A DNA stretch of 30,017 bases from F23-D06 sp963643165. GTDB lineage: Bacteria > Bacteroidota > Bacteroidia > Bacteroidales > WCHB1-69. The stretch's first letter is position 1. Each line of letters begins with the position of its first letter. The stretch is taken from the NCBI GenBank assembly GCA_963643165.1, contig CAVIJD010000030.1, positions 1-30,017 on the forward strand, written 5' to 3'. Below, piece after piece: positions 1-7,823 of the stretch. Under the pieces are notes generated by a model. It did no database searches, was not told where the DNA came from, and was given only the letters and a program-made list of their open reading frames with translations. Both the position numbers and the translations under genes were made by a program.

Positions 1-47
1 ACATGCGTAACGCTCTGCATTCTACATTCTAAATTCTACATTCGTGC
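1..47 (+). repeat. Tail of a dispersed structured repeat (copy C, cut by window edge)
   Basis: Positions 5-14 read GCGTAACGCT and are followed by an ATTCTACATT-rich stretch ending in ATTCGTGC at 40-47. The same order occurs at the 3' ends of the two fuller copies (19043-19078 and 29025-29054). Only the tail is visible here; the hairpin-rich body would lie upstream of the window. Confidence 0.6.
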
Positions 48-97
48 GGTAGCCGCGCCAGACGAAAGGAACTGGCTGGTGTAATTTTCCCAGAAAA
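47..97 (+). repeat. tRNA-Leu-like remnant, copy 1
   Basis: This 51-nt segment is nearly identical to 161-212, differing by one C in a C run. Its first part (48-63) is a 16-nt exact match to the D-arm/anticodon-stem part of the intact tRNA-Leu (274-289). The next part resembles the anticodon loop, 3' anticodon stem and variable-arm start with small insertions. There is no acceptor stem or T-arm, so it cannot be a functional tRNA. Confidence 0.65.
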
Positions 98-132
98 AAT
101 AGACAATTTTGATTTTGGAAAAACTGCGCCTC

Positions 133-212
133 AAGAAAGAGCGTCATAATGGCGAATAAACGGTAGCCGCGCCAGACGAAAGGAACTGGCTGGTGTAATT
201 TTCCCCAGAAAA
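133..212 (+). pseudogene. tRNA-Leu-like remnant, copy 2 (decayed tRNA)
   Basis: The 161-212 part repeats 47-97. Here resemblance to the intact tRNA extends further 5': the bases before it contain ATGGCG (149-154) in the place that ATGGCG has in tRNA-Leu, preceded by a GCG-containing stretch comparable to the acceptor 5' strand. After the variable-arm start the sequence turns AT-rich and the T-arm and acceptor 3' strand are missing. I read it as a degenerate 5' half of a tRNA-Leu gene; that is inference from alignment by eye. Confidence 0.5.
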
Positions 213-233
213 TTACACATTTATAATTTTTGT

Positions 234-241
234 TATTTTTG
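234..241 (+). promoter_or_regulatory. Bacteroidetes -7 box for tRNA-Leu
   Basis: TATTTTTG matches the Bacteroidetes -7 consensus TAnnTTTG and lies 15 nt upstream of the mature tRNA. No clear -33 TTTG is seen at the expected spacing. Confidence 0.5.
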
Positions 242-256
242 CGCCCTCAAAAAAAT

Positions 257-341
257 GCGGATATGGCGTAATTGGTAGCCGCGCCAGACTTAGGATCTGG
301 TGGTGTGAGCCGTGGGGGTTCGAGTCCCCCTATCCGCACCA
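257..341 (+). tRNA. tRNA-Leu (anticodon TAG), CCA encoded
   Basis: The 7-bp acceptor stem GCGGATA (257-263) pairs with TATCCGC (331-337), followed by A and an encoded CCA ending at 341. The anticodon stem CCAGA/TCTGG encloses the loop CTTAGGA, giving anticodon TAG (codon CUA, leucine). The T-arm is a GGGGG/CCCCC stem around a TTCGAGT loop. The variable region is about 13 nt, as expected for a class II tRNA such as Leu. Two degenerate partial copies of the same tRNA lie just upstream. Confidence 0.95.
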
Positions 342-606
342 AAAAGTAGTGAGCTGCACGTTTTGTTGTCGTCAGTTTTTTTAAAGACATGAAAAAAGAC
401 CCTCCGTGCGCTGTTTTTTATAACTTCGCCACTTGAATCTATCCAAAGGGCAGAACCGTTCTATGATGTAACCACCTTACATTATGAATAGCAATTTCTG
501 CCGAAATCGAAAGCGAAAGCGGAGATTGTTAAGTTATATTGAATTTCAATTCAACGGCCAAGTTCAGCCGTACGAAAAAGGGAATTCCGTGTATGGGAAA
601 AAATCG
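342..606. other. Intergenic region between tRNA-Leu and recA
   Basis: I see no convincing gene; the longest start codon (389) opens only a 15-codon frame. Two dyads lie shortly before the recA promoter: TTGAATT/AATTCAA with a 2-nt centre (539-554) and ACGGC/GCCGT with an 8-nt spacer (554-571). They could be protein-binding sites, but no known SOS box is recognised. Confidence 0.4.
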
Positions 607-614
607 TATTTTTG
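607..614 (+). promoter_or_regulatory. Bacteroidetes -7 box for recA
   Basis: TATTTTTG matches TAnnTTTG and sits 25 nt upstream of the recA ATG. The -33 position shows only a weak TTC (585-587). Confidence 0.6.
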
Positions 615-639
615 CGCTCATTTAAAATAAAAAACAACT

Positions 640-1662
640 ATGGAAAAAGAAGAATTACAGAACAATGTCAGCGCCGAAAAGTTAAAAGTGCTCAATTCCA
701 CCCTCGAGAAACTGGAAAAACAGTTCGGAAAGGGCTCCATCATGCGGATGGGGGACACGAAAGTTGAAGATATGGACGTGATATCCACCGGCTCTATCGG
801 TTTGGATGCCGCGTTAGGGGTAGGAGGTCTTCCGAAGGGCAGAATTGTTGAAATCTATGGACCGGAGTCGTCCGGAAAGACCACCTTGGCCATCCATGTC
901 ATTGCCGAGGCCCAGCGGCAAGGGGGCATTGCTGCCTTCATCGACGCCGAGCATGCCTTTGACCGTTTCTATGCCGAGAAATTGGGTGTCAACACTTCCG
1001 ACTTGTTGATCTCGCAGCCCGACAACGGGGAACAGGCCCTGGAAATCGCCGACAACCTCATCCGGTCGGGGGCTATCGATGTCATCGTCATCGACTCTGT
1101 GGCGGCACTCACGCCGAAAAGCGAAATTGAGGGGGACATGGGCGACTCTAAGGTCGGCCTGCAGGCCCGTTTGATGTCGCAAGCGCTCCGCAAACTGACC
1201 GCTACCATCAACAGGACCGGATGCTGCTGCATCTTCATCAACCAGCTCCGCGAAAAAATCGGTGTCCTGTTCGGCAATCCCGAAACCACCACGGGCGGCA
1301 ATGCACTCAAGTTCTACGCTTCCGTGCGGCTTGACATCCGCCGCCAGTCGCAAATCAAGGACGGCGACCTTTCTATCGGCAACCACGTGAAAGTCAAAGT
1401 GGTGAAAAACAAAGTGGCGCCTCCGTTCCGTCAGGCCGAGTTTGACATCATGTTCGGCGAGGGCATTTCCAAACGTGGCGAGATCGTTGACCTTGGCGTG
1501 GAATACGGCATCGTGAAGAAAGCCGGCTCGTGGTTCTCGTACGGCGACAGCAAACTGGCACAAGGACGCGAGGGCGTGAAGCAACTGCTGGCCGACAACC
1601 CGGAACTGTCCGACGAATTGGAAGCCAAAATCCGCGAAGCAATCAAAAACAACCAACGTTAG
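640..1662 (+). CDS. recA: Recombinase A (RecA)
   Basis: RecA forms ATP-dependent filaments on single-stranded DNA, pairs homologous strands and, where a LexA-type repressor exists, triggers its self-cleavage. The 340-residue length is normal for the family. Visible landmarks: Walker A GPESSGKT (74-81), catalytic glutamate in DAEHAFD (E104), Walker B VIVIDS (148-153), and the DNA-binding L2 region with NPETTTGGNALKFY (213-226). The short C-terminal tail lacks the strongly acidic stretch of the E. coli protein. The ATG at 640 follows a good -7 box by 25 nt and no better start is seen. The next gene begins 5 nt after the stop, and ruvB follows, so repair genes appear co-transcribed. Confidence 0.98.
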   Translation: MEKEELQNNVSAEKLKVLNSTLEKLEKQFGKGSIMRMGDTKVEDMDVISTGSIGLDAALGVGGLPKGRIVEIYGPESSGKTTLAIHVIAEAQRQGGIAAFIDAEHAFDRFYAEKLGVNTSDLLISQPDNGEQALEIADNLIRSGAIDVIVIDSVAALTPKSEIEGDMGDSKVGLQARLMSQALRKLTATINRTGCCCIFINQLREKIGVLFGNPETTTGGNALKFYASVRLDIRRQSQIKDGDLSIGNHVKVKVVKNKVAPPFRQAEFDIMFGEGISKRGEIVDLGVEYGIVKKAGSWFSYGDSKLAQGREGVKQLLADNPELSDELEAKIREAIKNNQR

Positions 1663-1667
1663 TCACA

Positions 1668-2675
1668 ATGAAGAAACCTGTTGCCGCTCTGCTGCTCTTG
1701 TGTTGCCTGTCTTTTCTCTGCGGATGCCATTCCCGCAAACAGTATGCCGACCTGCCCGAAGAACTGGCCGGACTGTGCAAAGAGATTGACCGCCACCCGA
1801 AGAGGGCCGAACTCTACTACCAACGTGCCGACTACTACTACCGGCACGATGACGCCGACAAGGGCGTGGCCGACATGCAAACCGCCATCAGGCTCGCTCC
1901 CGACAGCAGCAAATACTACATCATGCTTTCAGACCTCTATTTCGCAAAGCTTGAAACAGACCTCACAGAAGAGATGTTGCAGAAAGCCATAGAGAAAGAC
2001 CCTAAAAGCAACGAGGCGCGGCTCAAACTCGCGGAACTCTACTATCTGCAACGACTGCACGCCCAATGCTCTGAAACACTGGACGAAGCCATAAAGTTGC
2101 AACGCTATAATCCAAGAGCCTATCTTATTAAGGCCTTTATGCTGAAAGAACAGCAAGATACGACAGGCTATCTGCGAATGCTGCAACTGGTTATCGACCA
2201 AGACCCCAAGGAGGTGAAAGCTTATCTGGAGTTAGGCCACTATTATCAGCAAAAACTGGACCCAATAGCCGCTTCGTACTATCAGAATGCCCTCAATGTG
2301 GACCCTGATAACGTAGAGATACATTACAATCTTGGCAAATTGTACCAAGACCTTGGACAGTTCCAGGAGGCGGAACAGGAGTACAAGAGTGCCCTTCGCC
2401 TTGACGAAAAGCATATCCCCTCCCTGAACAATTTGGGCTATATGTATCTTGATGAGCCATTCAACCGCTATGAGGATGCCGTGAAACTGTTCACCCGAGC
2501 CATTCAAGAGAACCCCGACTTTGTCTATTCTGTCTGCAACCGCGGCGTGGCTTACGAGTACATGAAGCAATACGACAAGGCCCGCAAGGATTATGAGAAG
2601 GCCTTGACATTGAAAACCAACTTCGAGCCTGCCATCAAAGGACTGAATCGTCTCGACAAAATACAAAGAAACTAA
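1668..2675 (+). CDS. TPR-repeat lipoprotein
   Basis: This 335-residue protein starts with a lipoprotein signal peptide: a lysine pair, a leucine-rich core and a lipobox LCGC with the acylated cysteine at residue 20. The rest is roughly eight tetratricopeptide repeats, recognisable from motifs such as AELYYQRADYYY, EIHYNLGKLYQDLGQFQEAE and YDKARKDYEKAL. TPR proteins scaffold protein-protein contacts; the partner is unknown. The open frame extends upstream into recA in another frame, but ATG 1668 is chosen because it places the signal peptide at the N-terminus and lies 5 nt after the recA stop. Its place between recA and ruvB implies co-transcription, not necessarily a repair role, since it should be membrane-anchored. 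Confidence 0.88.
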   Translation: MKKPVAALLLLCCLSFLCGCHSRKQYADLPEELAGLCKEIDRHPKRAELYYQRADYYYRHDDADKGVADMQTAIRLAPDSSKYYIMLSDLYFAKLETDLTEEMLQKAIEKDPKSNEARLKLAELYYLQRLHAQCSETLDEAIKLQRYNPRAYLIKAFMLKEQQDTTGYLRMLQLVIDQDPKEVKAYLELGHYYQQKLDPIAASYYQNALNVDPDNVEIHYNLGKLYQDLGQFQEAEQEYKSALRLDEKHIPSLNNLGYMYLDEPFNRYEDAVKLFTRAIQENPDFVYSVCNRGVAYEYMKQYDKARKDYEKALTLKTNFEPAIKGLNRLDKIQRN

Positions 2676-2682
2676 TTCAGAC

Positions 2683-3708
2683 ATGAACGAGAACCTGGAC
2701 CCGTCTGCCGGCCGCCTCTCTTCTGCCGACAAAGAATTTGAAAGGGCTATACGGCCTTCTGCCTTTCAGGATTTCCATGGGCAGAAGCAAGTGCTTGAAA
2801 ACCTGATGGTGTTTGTACATGCTGCCAAGGCCCGGGGGGAGGCGTTAGACCATGTGTTGCTGCACGGGCCTCCAGGTTTGGGCAAAACCACCCTGTCGCA
2901 CATCATCGGCAACGAGATGGGCGTGAACGTGCGCTGCACTTCCGGCCCCGTCATTGACAAGCCCGGCGACTTGGCAGGACTGTTGACCAACCTCGAGACG
3001 CACGATGTGCTCTTCATCGATGAAATACACCGCCTGTCGCCCGTGGTGGAGGAGTACCTCTATTCGGCCATGGAGGACTACAAAATCGATATTATGATTG
3101 ACAGCGGCCCCAGCGCACGGAGTGTGCAGATTTCGCTCAATCCGTTCACGTTAGTGGGAGCCACCACCCGCTCCGGCTTGCTCACCGCACCGCTGCGCTC
3201 CCGCTTCGGCATCAACTTGCGGCTGCAATACTACGATGCTGAGACGCTGCGTGACATCATCAAACGTTCGGCGTCCATCCTCAACATACCGATCCACGAC
3301 GATGCGGCACTCGAAATTGCCGGCCGGAGTCGCGGCACGCCCCGAATCGCCAATCTGCTGCTGCGCCGCGTGCGCGACTTTGCACAGATCAAAGGCGACG
3401 GCACCATCACGTTGCCAATCACACAGATAGCCTTGACGGCACTGAATGTGGACCAACATGGACTTGACGAGATGGACAACCGCATCTTGAGTGCTATCAT
3501 CGACAAATTCAAGGGCGGTCCCGTAGGACTATCTACCATTGCTACGGCTGTCAGCGAAGACCCCGGCACCATCGAGGAGGTGTATGAGCCATTCCTCATA
3601 CAGGAGGGCTACCTCATGCGCACCCCCCGCGGACGTGAAGCCACGGACCTTGCCTACGTGCATTTAGGGAAAAGCCGATTCCCCGCCTCGCAACCCGAAC
3701 TGTTCTGA
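2683..3708 (+). CDS. ruvB: Holliday junction branch-migration helicase RuvB
   Basis: RuvB is the hexameric AAA+ motor that, with RuvA, drives branch migration of Holliday junctions. The 341-residue protein shows Walker A GPPGLGKT (62-69), Walker B LFIDEIHR (D113, E114), the sensor region GATTRSGLLTAPLR with arginine-finger candidates at 172-174, and the C-terminal winged-helix domain with FKGGPVGLSTIA and EPFLIQEGYLMRTPRGR. It starts 7 nt after the TPR lipoprotein stop and shares the recA transcription unit. ruvA and ruvC are not in the window. Confidence 0.98.
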   Translation: MNENLDPSAGRLSSADKEFERAIRPSAFQDFHGQKQVLENLMVFVHAAKARGEALDHVLLHGPPGLGKTTLSHIIGNEMGVNVRCTSGPVIDKPGDLAGLLTNLETHDVLFIDEIHRLSPVVEEYLYSAMEDYKIDIMIDSGPSARSVQISLNPFTLVGATTRSGLLTAPLRSRFGINLRLQYYDAETLRDIIKRSASILNIPIHDDAALEIAGRSRGTPRIANLLLRRVRDFAQIKGDGTITLPITQIALTALNVDQHGLDEMDNRILSAIIDKFKGGPVGLSTIATAVSEDPGTIEEVYEPFLIQEGYLMRTPRGREATDLAYVHLGKSRFPASQPELF

Positions 3709-3732
3709 ATTAACTGCTTAAAAACATACATT

Positions 3733-4518
3733 ATGAAAAAATCTCTTTTTTTACTGTTCCTGCTTTTCTGCGGCTTCGCCGTGAATGCACAGCCGAATAT
3801 TGTCAACAGAAAACCGCACCACCCGGTCAACATCAAAGACAATGGCGAGGGCAAACGTGTCAACTTCGGGTTCTCTTTTGCACCGACAGTTGACTGGATG
3901 AACCCCAAAACCGACGGTCTGGAACGGAACGGCGTCATTATGGGCATGCGAGGCGGACTGAACATCAACGTGAACCTGACCCAAAAGAAAAACTATTACG
4001 TCTCCACGGGCGTGTTCTTTGAACAGAACGGAGGCAAACTCGCTTTCATAGAAAATATCCCCCTCCCGTTCGACAGTCTTGTGGCAAACTCAACCCCCAC
4101 ACAGCGCACTTACCGCGCCAATTACATTACGATACCGATCGGCGTCACCTTGAAGACAAGGTCGCTCAACAACTTCTTCATCACCGGAAATGTCGGACTC
4201 TACAACAGTTTTCTGCTGAAAGCCTTTAACGAGGACGCCTATTCCTTCAAGAACGACAGGACAGGCGAAGCAGAACTCTGGAGCAAACAGAAAACTGCCT
4301 CTAATGAAGCGTCAATGTGCAAAGAAACAGTCTTTGCCGGCGTCGGATTCGAATACTCTATCACCAAAGACTTTCGTGCCGGCCTGACGATTAACTATGC
4401 CCATACCCTTACCAACTATTTTAAGGGCAGACAACTGGCTCCGAACAATTACTCCAAGTTAGACCAAAAAGCAAAAATGGGGTATGTGGAAATTGTGCTG
4501 AACATCAACTTCTTATAG
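3733..4518 (+). CDS. Outer-membrane beta-barrel protein, PorT-like type
   Basis: This 261-residue protein has a Sec signal peptide (MKKSLFLLFLLFCGFAVNA, probable cleavage before QPN). It continues with alternating hydrophobic/polar strands typical of small outer-membrane barrels and ends in a hydrophobic strand VLNINFL. The arrangement resembles the Bacteroidota outer-membrane beta-barrel families that include PorT, but I see no diagnostic residue that makes it PorT itself, and no other type IX secretion genes are nearby. It begins 24 nt after ruvB, and the next gene starts 3 nt after its stop, so it is likely co-expressed with both. Confidence 0.75.
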   Translation: MKKSLFLLFLLFCGFAVNAQPNIVNRKPHHPVNIKDNGEGKRVNFGFSFAPTVDWMNPKTDGLERNGVIMGMRGGLNINVNLTQKKNYYVSTGVFFEQNGGKLAFIENIPLPFDSLVANSTPTQRTYRANYITIPIGVTLKTRSLNNFFITGNVGLYNSFLLKAFNEDAYSFKNDRTGEAELWSKQKTASNEASMCKETVFAGVGFEYSITKDFRAGLTINYAHTLTNYFKGRQLAPNNYSKLDQKAKMGYVEIVLNINFL

Positions 4519-4521
4519 AAA

Positions 4522-5133
4522 ATGAAATTCATCTGCATAGGGCGAAATTACAGCGAGCACATAGCGGAGCTCCGGCACACAACACCGGAAGAGCCCCTCT
4601 TCTTCATGAAGCAGGAAAATGCCATCACCCGCTGCAACCGTCCTTTTTTTCTGCCCGACTTTTCAATGCAGGTGGATTATGAGACAGAGATACTCGTCAA
4701 GATAAACAGATTGGGCAAGTACATACAGGAAAAGCATGCGCACCTCTATTATGATGAAATCGGGTTGGGCGTTGACTTCACCGCACGAGACGTGCAGCGT
4801 CGTTGTATTGCCAAAGGAGAGCCTTGGGAGATTGCCAAAGCCTTTGACGGCTCTGCCGCCGTGGGCAAGTTCCTCGCCAAGCAGGAGATTGCCGACTTGG
4901 ACAACATCTCGTTTCATCTGTTGCGGAATGGCGAAAAGGTGCAGGAGGGCAACAGCGGCGACATGCTGTTTTCAATCGACAAAATCATCGCTCACGTCTC
5001 GCGCTTCGTGACCTTGAAGACCGGCGACATCATCTTTACGGGCACGCCTGCCGGTGTGGGCCCCGTCCACATCAACGACCGGCTGCAGGGCTTTCTGGAG
5101 GGGCAACTTATGTTTGACTTCAAAATAAAATAG
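4522..5133 (+). CDS. Fumarylacetoacetate hydrolase (FAH) family protein
   Basis: The family comprises metal-dependent hydrolases, decarboxylases and isomerases acting on acylpyruvate-type substrates; FAHD1-like members decarboxylate oxaloacetate or hydrolyse acylpyruvates. At 203 residues this is the compact single-domain type. Probable metal ligands are the E-x-E pair in DYETEI (E54, E56) and D85 in VDFTARDVQ; the FAH signature appears near the end as GDIIFTGTPAGVG. The true substrate cannot be read from sequence. The start lies 3 nt after the stop of the beta-barrel gene, indicating tight coupling. Confidence 0.9.
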   Translation: MKFICIGRNYSEHIAELRHTTPEEPLFFMKQENAITRCNRPFFLPDFSMQVDYETEILVKINRLGKYIQEKHAHLYYDEIGLGVDFTARDVQRRCIAKGEPWEIAKAFDGSAAVGKFLAKQEIADLDNISFHLLRNGEKVQEGNSGDMLFSIDKIIAHVSRFVTLKTGDIIFTGTPAGVGPVHINDRLQGFLEGQLMFDFKIK

Positions 5134-5199
5134 GAAACAACCGCCGGAAACGTCTTTTTTGCCGGCATCCCATAAGACTAATACAATCGAATATATACT

Positions 5200-6504
5200 A
5201 TGCAATTGAAAATCAGACTTATCGTGATGAATTTCCTCCAATTTGCCGTTTGGGGGGCTTACCTTACATGTATGGGGTCTTTCCTGTTCTCTCATGGACT
5301 GGCACGAAACATCGGTATCTTCTATGCGGTACAAGGTATTGTTTCCATCTTTATGCCGGCACTGATGGGAATCATTGCCGACAAATGGATACCGGCGCAG
5401 CGCCTTTATGGACTTTGCCATGCCCTTTCGGGCGCGACCATGATTGCCGCCGGCATCTATGGGCTTAATGCTGCCGAAGCGATTCAGTTTGCCCCGCTCT
5501 TCACGCTTTACACCATCGGCGTGGCATTCTATATGCCCACGCTGGCCCTGTCCAATTCTGTGGCATACAACGCTTTGGAACAGCGCAATATGGACACGGT
5601 AAAAGAATTTCCGCCTATCCGCATTTTCGGCACCATAGGTTTCATCATCTCCATGTGGACCGTTGACCTTTTGGGATACCAAACCACCGCGGCACAATTC
5701 ATCGTGAGCGGCGGCATCGGCGTGGCGTTGGCACTCTATGCCCAAACGCTGCCTAATTGTCCAGTCAGCCGTTCTTCAGCCAAAGACAAAAGCATTGCTG
5801 AAGCACTCGGTCTCAAGGCATTTGCCCTTTTCAAGGATGGCAGAATGGCCGTGTTCTTTGTTTTCTCAATGCTTTTGGGTGTCTCACTGCAGATTACAAA
5901 CGGCTTTGCCAACCCGTTCCTTATGAGTTTCGGCAACTTGTCGCAGTACCAAGGCACGTTTGGGGTAGAACATGCCAACATTCTGATATCGTTGTCGCAA
6001 ATCTCGGAAACACTTTGCATTTTGCTGATCCCGTTTTTCCTGAAGCGCTTCGGCATCAAGAATGTAATGCTCATCGCTATGTTTGCCTGGGTGTTGAGGT
6101 TCGCTTTCTTCGGTATCGGCAATCCGGGCAACGGCATTGTGTTCTTCGTGCTCTCCTGCATCGTCTATGGCGTTGCCTTCGACTTCTTCAACATCAGCGG
6201 TTCGCTTTTCGTTGACAAAGAGACTTCTGCTGACATCCGTTCGTCGGCGCAAGGCCTCTTTATGTTGATGACCAACGGCATCGGCGCCACAGTCGGAACA
6301 CTTGGCGCTCAGGCCGTTGTGAATAAATTCGTGCCTATGGCCGACTTCAAAACTGTGCCCGAAGCCTCAAGGGAGGCCCTGGCTATGGATGTCTGGCACG
6401 GATGGCAGACCTCCTGGTACCTGTTTGCCCTGTATGCACTCATTGTAGCCGTGGCATTCATCTTCGCATTCAGGTATAAAAAGAACAATAATATTTCACA
6501 ATAA
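5200..6504 (+). CDS. Nucleoside:H+ symporter, NupG-like (MFS)
   Basis: The 434-residue protein has about 12 hydrophobic helices and the N-terminal signature of the nucleoside:proton symporter branch of the major facilitator superfamily (RLIVMNFLQFAVWGAYLTC, then LMGIIADKWI). It should import nucleosides for salvage across the inner membrane, fitting the salvage gene upp elsewhere in the window, though the exact substrate is inferred. A 66-nt gap separates it from the FAH gene; this gap has a weak 5-bp GCCGG/CCGGC dyad (5143-5166) but no clear -7 box. The next gene starts 21 nt after the stop. Confidence 0.85.
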   Translation: MQLKIRLIVMNFLQFAVWGAYLTCMGSFLFSHGLARNIGIFYAVQGIVSIFMPALMGIIADKWIPAQRLYGLCHALSGATMIAAGIYGLNAAEAIQFAPLFTLYTIGVAFYMPTLALSNSVAYNALEQRNMDTVKEFPPIRIFGTIGFIISMWTVDLLGYQTTAAQFIVSGGIGVALALYAQTLPNCPVSRSSAKDKSIAEALGLKAFALFKDGRMAVFFVFSMLLGVSLQITNGFANPFLMSFGNLSQYQGTFGVEHANILISLSQISETLCILLIPFFLKRFGIKNVMLIAMFAWVLRFAFFGIGNPGNGIVFFVLSCIVYGVAFDFFNISGSLFVDKETSADIRSSAQGLFMLMTNGIGATVGTLGAQAVVNKFVPMADFKTVPEASREALAMDVWHGWQTSWYLFALYALIVAVAFIFAFRYKKNNNISQ

Positions 6505-6525
6505 CCCACAAAAACGAAAACAATT

Positions 6526-7809
6526 ATGAATATCTCAGTTGCAGGCATCGGATATGTCGGTCTCTCTATCGCCACGTTGTTGGCGCAAAAAAACCGCGTT
6601 ACGGCTGTTGACATCATGCCGGAGCGTGTTGATATGGTCAATCGCAGGCAGTCGCCAATCCAGGACGAGTGTATAGAGTCTTTTTTCAAAGATGACCTTG
6701 AAAGTCGCAAGACTACAGCCTCCGGGAAACTTGACCTCCGTGCCACACTTGATGCCGAAGAGGGCTACAAAGATGCCGACTTCGTTGTCATTGCGGCGCC
6801 GACAAACTATAACAGCACCAAAAACTTCTTCGACACCTCGGCCGTGGAGGCAGTCATTGCCGCCGTCATGCAGTACAATCCGAATGCGGTCATGGTCATC
6901 AAATCGACCATACCCGTAGGATACACGGAAGCCGTAATCCGCAAAACGGGCTGCCGCAATATCCTTTTCGCCCCCGAGTTTTTGCGTGAGAGCAAAGCCT
7001 TGTACGACAATCTTTACCCCAGCCGCATCATCGTTGGCGTGCCGAAAAGTCTTGGGGGTGAGGACCGCCAGCGTATGGATGCCGCCGCCCGCACTTTTGC
7101 CGAACTGCTCAAGGCGGGGGCTGTAAAACAAGATGTGCCGGTACTCTTTATGGGCTCCACGGAGGCTGAAGCCGTCAAACTGTTTGCCAACACCTATCTG
7201 GCGCTGCGCGTGTCCTATTTCAACGAACTCGACACTTACGCCGAGCTCAAAAACCTCGACTCGCAGAAAATCATCGAGGGCGTTTGCCTCGACCCTCGCA
7301 TCGGCAACCACTACAACAACCCCAGCTTCGGCTATGGCGGCTATTGTCTGCCCAAAGACACCAAACAGTTGCTGGCCAATTATGAGGACGTGCCACAGAA
7401 TATGATGTCTGCCGTGGTTGAAAGCAACCGCACGCGCAAAGACTTCATTGCGGACCAAGTGCTGAAAAAGGCTGGGTACTATGACTATTACAACCGAGGC
7501 GACTATAACCCGCAGGAAGAAAAGCAATGTGTGGTAGGGGTTTACAGGCTTACGATGAAAAGCAACTCCGACAACTTCCGCCAAAGTTCGATACAAGGGG
7601 TCATGAAAAGGATAAAGGCGAAAGGCGCCACCGTCATCATCTATGAACCGACCCTGGAAGACGGCACCACATTCTTCGGAAGCCGCATTGTCAACAACTT
7701 TGAGGTGTTCAAGCAGCAATGCCAGGCCATCATCGCCAACCGATACGACAGCAGTCTTGACGATGTGATCGACAAGGTATATACGCGCGACATCTTCAGG
7801 CGAGACTAA
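6526..7809 (+). CDS. ugd: UDP-glucose 6-dehydrogenase
   Basis: The enzyme oxidises UDP-glucose to UDP-glucuronate with two NAD+, supplying precursor for capsule, exopolysaccharide or LPS. The 427-residue protein begins with a Rossmann NAD-binding motif (GIGYVG, 8-13), contains the APEFLRE motif (149-155), conserved lysine and asparagine in EAVKLFANTYLA (K218, N222), and the catalytic cysteine in GYGGYCLPKDT (C274). The related GDP-mannose or UDP-ManNAc dehydrogenases share these motifs; the overall pattern fits the UDP-glucose branch best. No glycosyltransferase cluster adjoins it. It converges with sufS, leaving only 14 nt between stop codons. Confidence 0.88.
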   Translation: MNISVAGIGYVGLSIATLLAQKNRVTAVDIMPERVDMVNRRQSPIQDECIESFFKDDLESRKTTASGKLDLRATLDAEEGYKDADFVVIAAPTNYNSTKNFFDTSAVEAVIAAVMQYNPNAVMVIKSTIPVGYTEAVIRKTGCRNILFAPEFLRESKALYDNLYPSRIIVGVPKSLGGEDRQRMDAAARTFAELLKAGAVKQDVPVLFMGSTEAEAVKLFANTYLALRVSYFNELDTYAELKNLDSQKIIEGVCLDPRIGNHYNNPSFGYGGYCLPKDTKQLLANYEDVPQNMMSAVVESNRTRKDFIADQVLKKAGYYDYYNRGDYNPQEEKQCVVGVYRLTMKSNSDNFRQSSIQGVMKRIKAKGATVIIYEPTLEDGTTFFGSRIVNNFEVFKQQCQAIIANRYDSSLDDVIDKVYTRDIFRRD

Positions 7810-7823
7810 CCTTGGGGCTGCGG

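Noticed and set aside
814..1656. 280-codon open frame opposite recA
   Set aside because: Antisense shadow of recA without any domain.
1530..1667. N-terminal extension of the TPR lipoprotein into recA
   Set aside because: It would bury the lipoprotein signal peptide; the ATG at 1668 is consistent with export.
5143..5166. Terminator between the FAH gene and the nucleoside symporter
   Set aside because: Only a 5-bp stem with a 14-nt loop and no T-run after it.
6535..7719. 394-codon open frame opposite ugd
   Set aside because: Antisense shadow of a complete dehydrogenase gene; no motifs.
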